Made by a program: the position numbers and the translations under genes
Shown here: positions 7,514 to 8,395 of the stretch, one piece after another
Position numbering within the stretch: position 1 is the first letter of the stretch
Layout: each line of letters opens with the position of its first letter
Origin: Terriglobia bacterium
GTDB lineage: Bacteria; Acidobacteriota; Terriglobia; UBA7540
Length of the DNA stretch: 8,395 nt
NCBI GenBank assembly: GCA_022866195.1
Contig: JALHUF010000580.1
Coordinates: 1 to 8,395, forward strand
Direction of reading: 5' to 3'
The notes under the pieces: model-generated
What the model was told of the DNA's origin: nothing
Seen by the model: the letters and a program-made list of their open reading frames with translations, nothing else
Databases searched by the model: none

Positions 7514-8395
7514 ATGTCGGGAATTGAAATATCAACGCTGATCGTGCTGTTGCTCGTTCTGGCCGCCGAATTCGTCAACGGCTGGACGGATGCACCTAAT
7601 GCCATCGCCACGGTTGTCTCCACGCGAGTGCTGCGGCCCTACACGGCGCTCCTGCTGGCGACGGGGCTCAACGTGGCGGGGGCCTTTGCCGGCCAAGCCG
7701 TCGCGCAGACGATCGGGAAAGGGATTGTCCAGGCTGAGATCATCAACCTGCGCACCATCGCCACGGCAATGATCGCGATTGTAGTCTGGAGCACCCTGGC
7801 ATGGTGGCGGGGGTTGCCGACGAGCGAGAGCCACGGGCTGATCGCGGGCTTGAGTGGTGCCGCCGTGGCTACAGCGGGTTGGGAAGCCGTCTTGTGGGAA
7901 GGATGGCGGAAGACCCTTGTCGGTCTGGGCTTCTCGACCTTCCTGGGCTTTGGTGGCGGGTTGCTCTTGATGGTGGCCATTTATCGTTTCTTCTTTCATG
8001 CTCGGCCTGAGCTCGTCCGGCGCATCTTCGGCCGATTGCAGATCCTCTCGGCGGCCTTCATGGCCTTCAGTCACGGCAACAACGACGGCCAGAAGTTCAT
8101 CGGTGTATTCACTTTGACCCTCTTTCTGGGCGAATGGATTCCAAAATTTGCCATACCCAGTTGGGTGATCCTGGTCTGCGCTCTGACCATGGGGCTGGGT
8201 ACGGCAGTGGGTGGCTGGCGGATCGTTCGGACGATGGGCTTGCGCCTGACCAAGCTCCAACCCGTGCAAGGCTTCTGCGCCGAGACGGGCGCCGCCCTCA
8301 CAATCCAACTGGCCTCTACGCTAGGCATCCCCCTGAGTACCACTCACACCATCAATACAGCGATTATAGGTGTTGGCGCAACACGGGGCCTTTCA
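7514..8395 (+). CDS. PiT-family inorganic phosphate permease, N-terminal part (3' end outside window)
   Basis: This is an integral inner-membrane low-affinity phosphate (or metal-phosphate) symporter. The reading frame is open from ATG 7514 to the last base (294 codons); the family's usual length of about 330-400 means the C-terminal end is missing. Hallmark PiT signatures occur in order. NGWTDAPNAIATVVSTRVL (22-40) is the first GxxDxxNxxAT-type repeat. GLPTSESH (100-107) follows. SHGNNDGQK (186-194) is the second repeat, and IPLSTTH (272-278) is the second substrate-site motif. Hydrophobic segments are visible at about 8-20, 46-65, 80-98, 138-160, 177-204 and 216-234. The DUF47 gene upstream supports the assignment. 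The start has a long Shine-Dalgarno spacing, but no alternative in-frame start is evident and homologues begin at about this point. Transported ion and coupling ion cannot be read from the sequence. Confidence 0.95.
   Translation, partial: MSGIEISTLIVLLLVLAAEFVNGWTDAPNAIATVVSTRVLRPYTALLLATGLNVAGAFAGQAVAQTIGKGIVQAEIINLRTIATAMIAIVVWSTLAWWRGLPTSESHGLIAGLSGAAVATAGWEAVLWEGWRKTLVGLGFSTFLGFGGGLLLMVAIYRFFFHARPELVRRIFGRLQILSAAFMAFSHGNNDGQKFIGVFTLTLFLGEWIPKFAIPSWVILVCALTMGLGTAVGGWRIVRTMGLRLTKLQPVQGFCAETGAALTIQLASTLGIPLSTTHTINTAIIGVGATRGLS

Noticed and set aside
7532..8308. 258-codon antisense frame in the PiT gene
   Set aside because: Low-complexity Gln/Arg/Pro-rich shadow opposite unmistakable PiT motifs.
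3640..8395. Functional link between the GH94-like enzyme and the phosphate permease through phosphorolysis
   Set aside because: The enzyme appears to lack a phosphate site and to be exported, and 295 bases with probable promoters separate the units. Adjacency alone is not evidence.

Overview
The window looks like a piece of a GC-rich bacterial chromosome. The GroEL sequence, the intergenic heptamer arrays and the mix of exported carbohydrate-active proteins best fit an Acidobacteriota-like genome. That assignment is an impression from sequence style and was not tested with a search. Every gene reads as an intact bacterial gene. I see no transposase, integrase, CRISPR array, tRNA or rRNA.

Layout from left to right. 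(1) The last 59 codons of groES (1-180) are followed by a 130-base gap carrying two short heptamer arrays, then a complete groEL (311-1996). groEL ends at a third heptamer array (1999-2040), a strong hairpin (2045-2070) and a canonical rho-independent terminator (2081-2108). (2) A convergent minus-strand gene (2183-3289) encodes an exported TIM-barrel protein that looks like a putative glycoside hydrolase. (3) A 350-base divergent control region (3290-3639) separates it from a plus-strand gene (3640-6480). This second gene encodes a 946-residue protein with a Tat-type signal and a fold resembling glycoside hydrolase family 94 (GH94). (4) After a 295-base gap with three small hairpins come a DUF47/PhoU-like protein (6776-7387) and the start of a PiT-family phosphate permease (7514 to the window end, truncated).

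Three functional units sit side by side. groES-groEL is the housekeeping chaperonin operon. The divergent pair probably handles carbohydrate outside the cytoplasm: both proteins carry export signals and the two genes share one upstream region. The DUF47-PiT pair is a common low-affinity phosphate uptake unit in which the PhoU-like protein is thought to modulate the permease.

Four points deserve a second look. The GH94-like protein is exported, keeps the GDWND acid motif and appears to have lost the residues that hold phosphate in cellobiose/chitobiose phosphorylases, so it may be a hydrolase or transglycosylase of unknown specificity. GroEL carries an insertion of about 15 residues near the equatorial/intermediate domain boundary. 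Heptamer arrays sit at both ends of groEL. The PiT start codon is poorly spaced from its Shine-Dalgarno sequence, which instead abuts a 12-codon overlapping reading frame. No complete, clearly new multi-gene system is evident.
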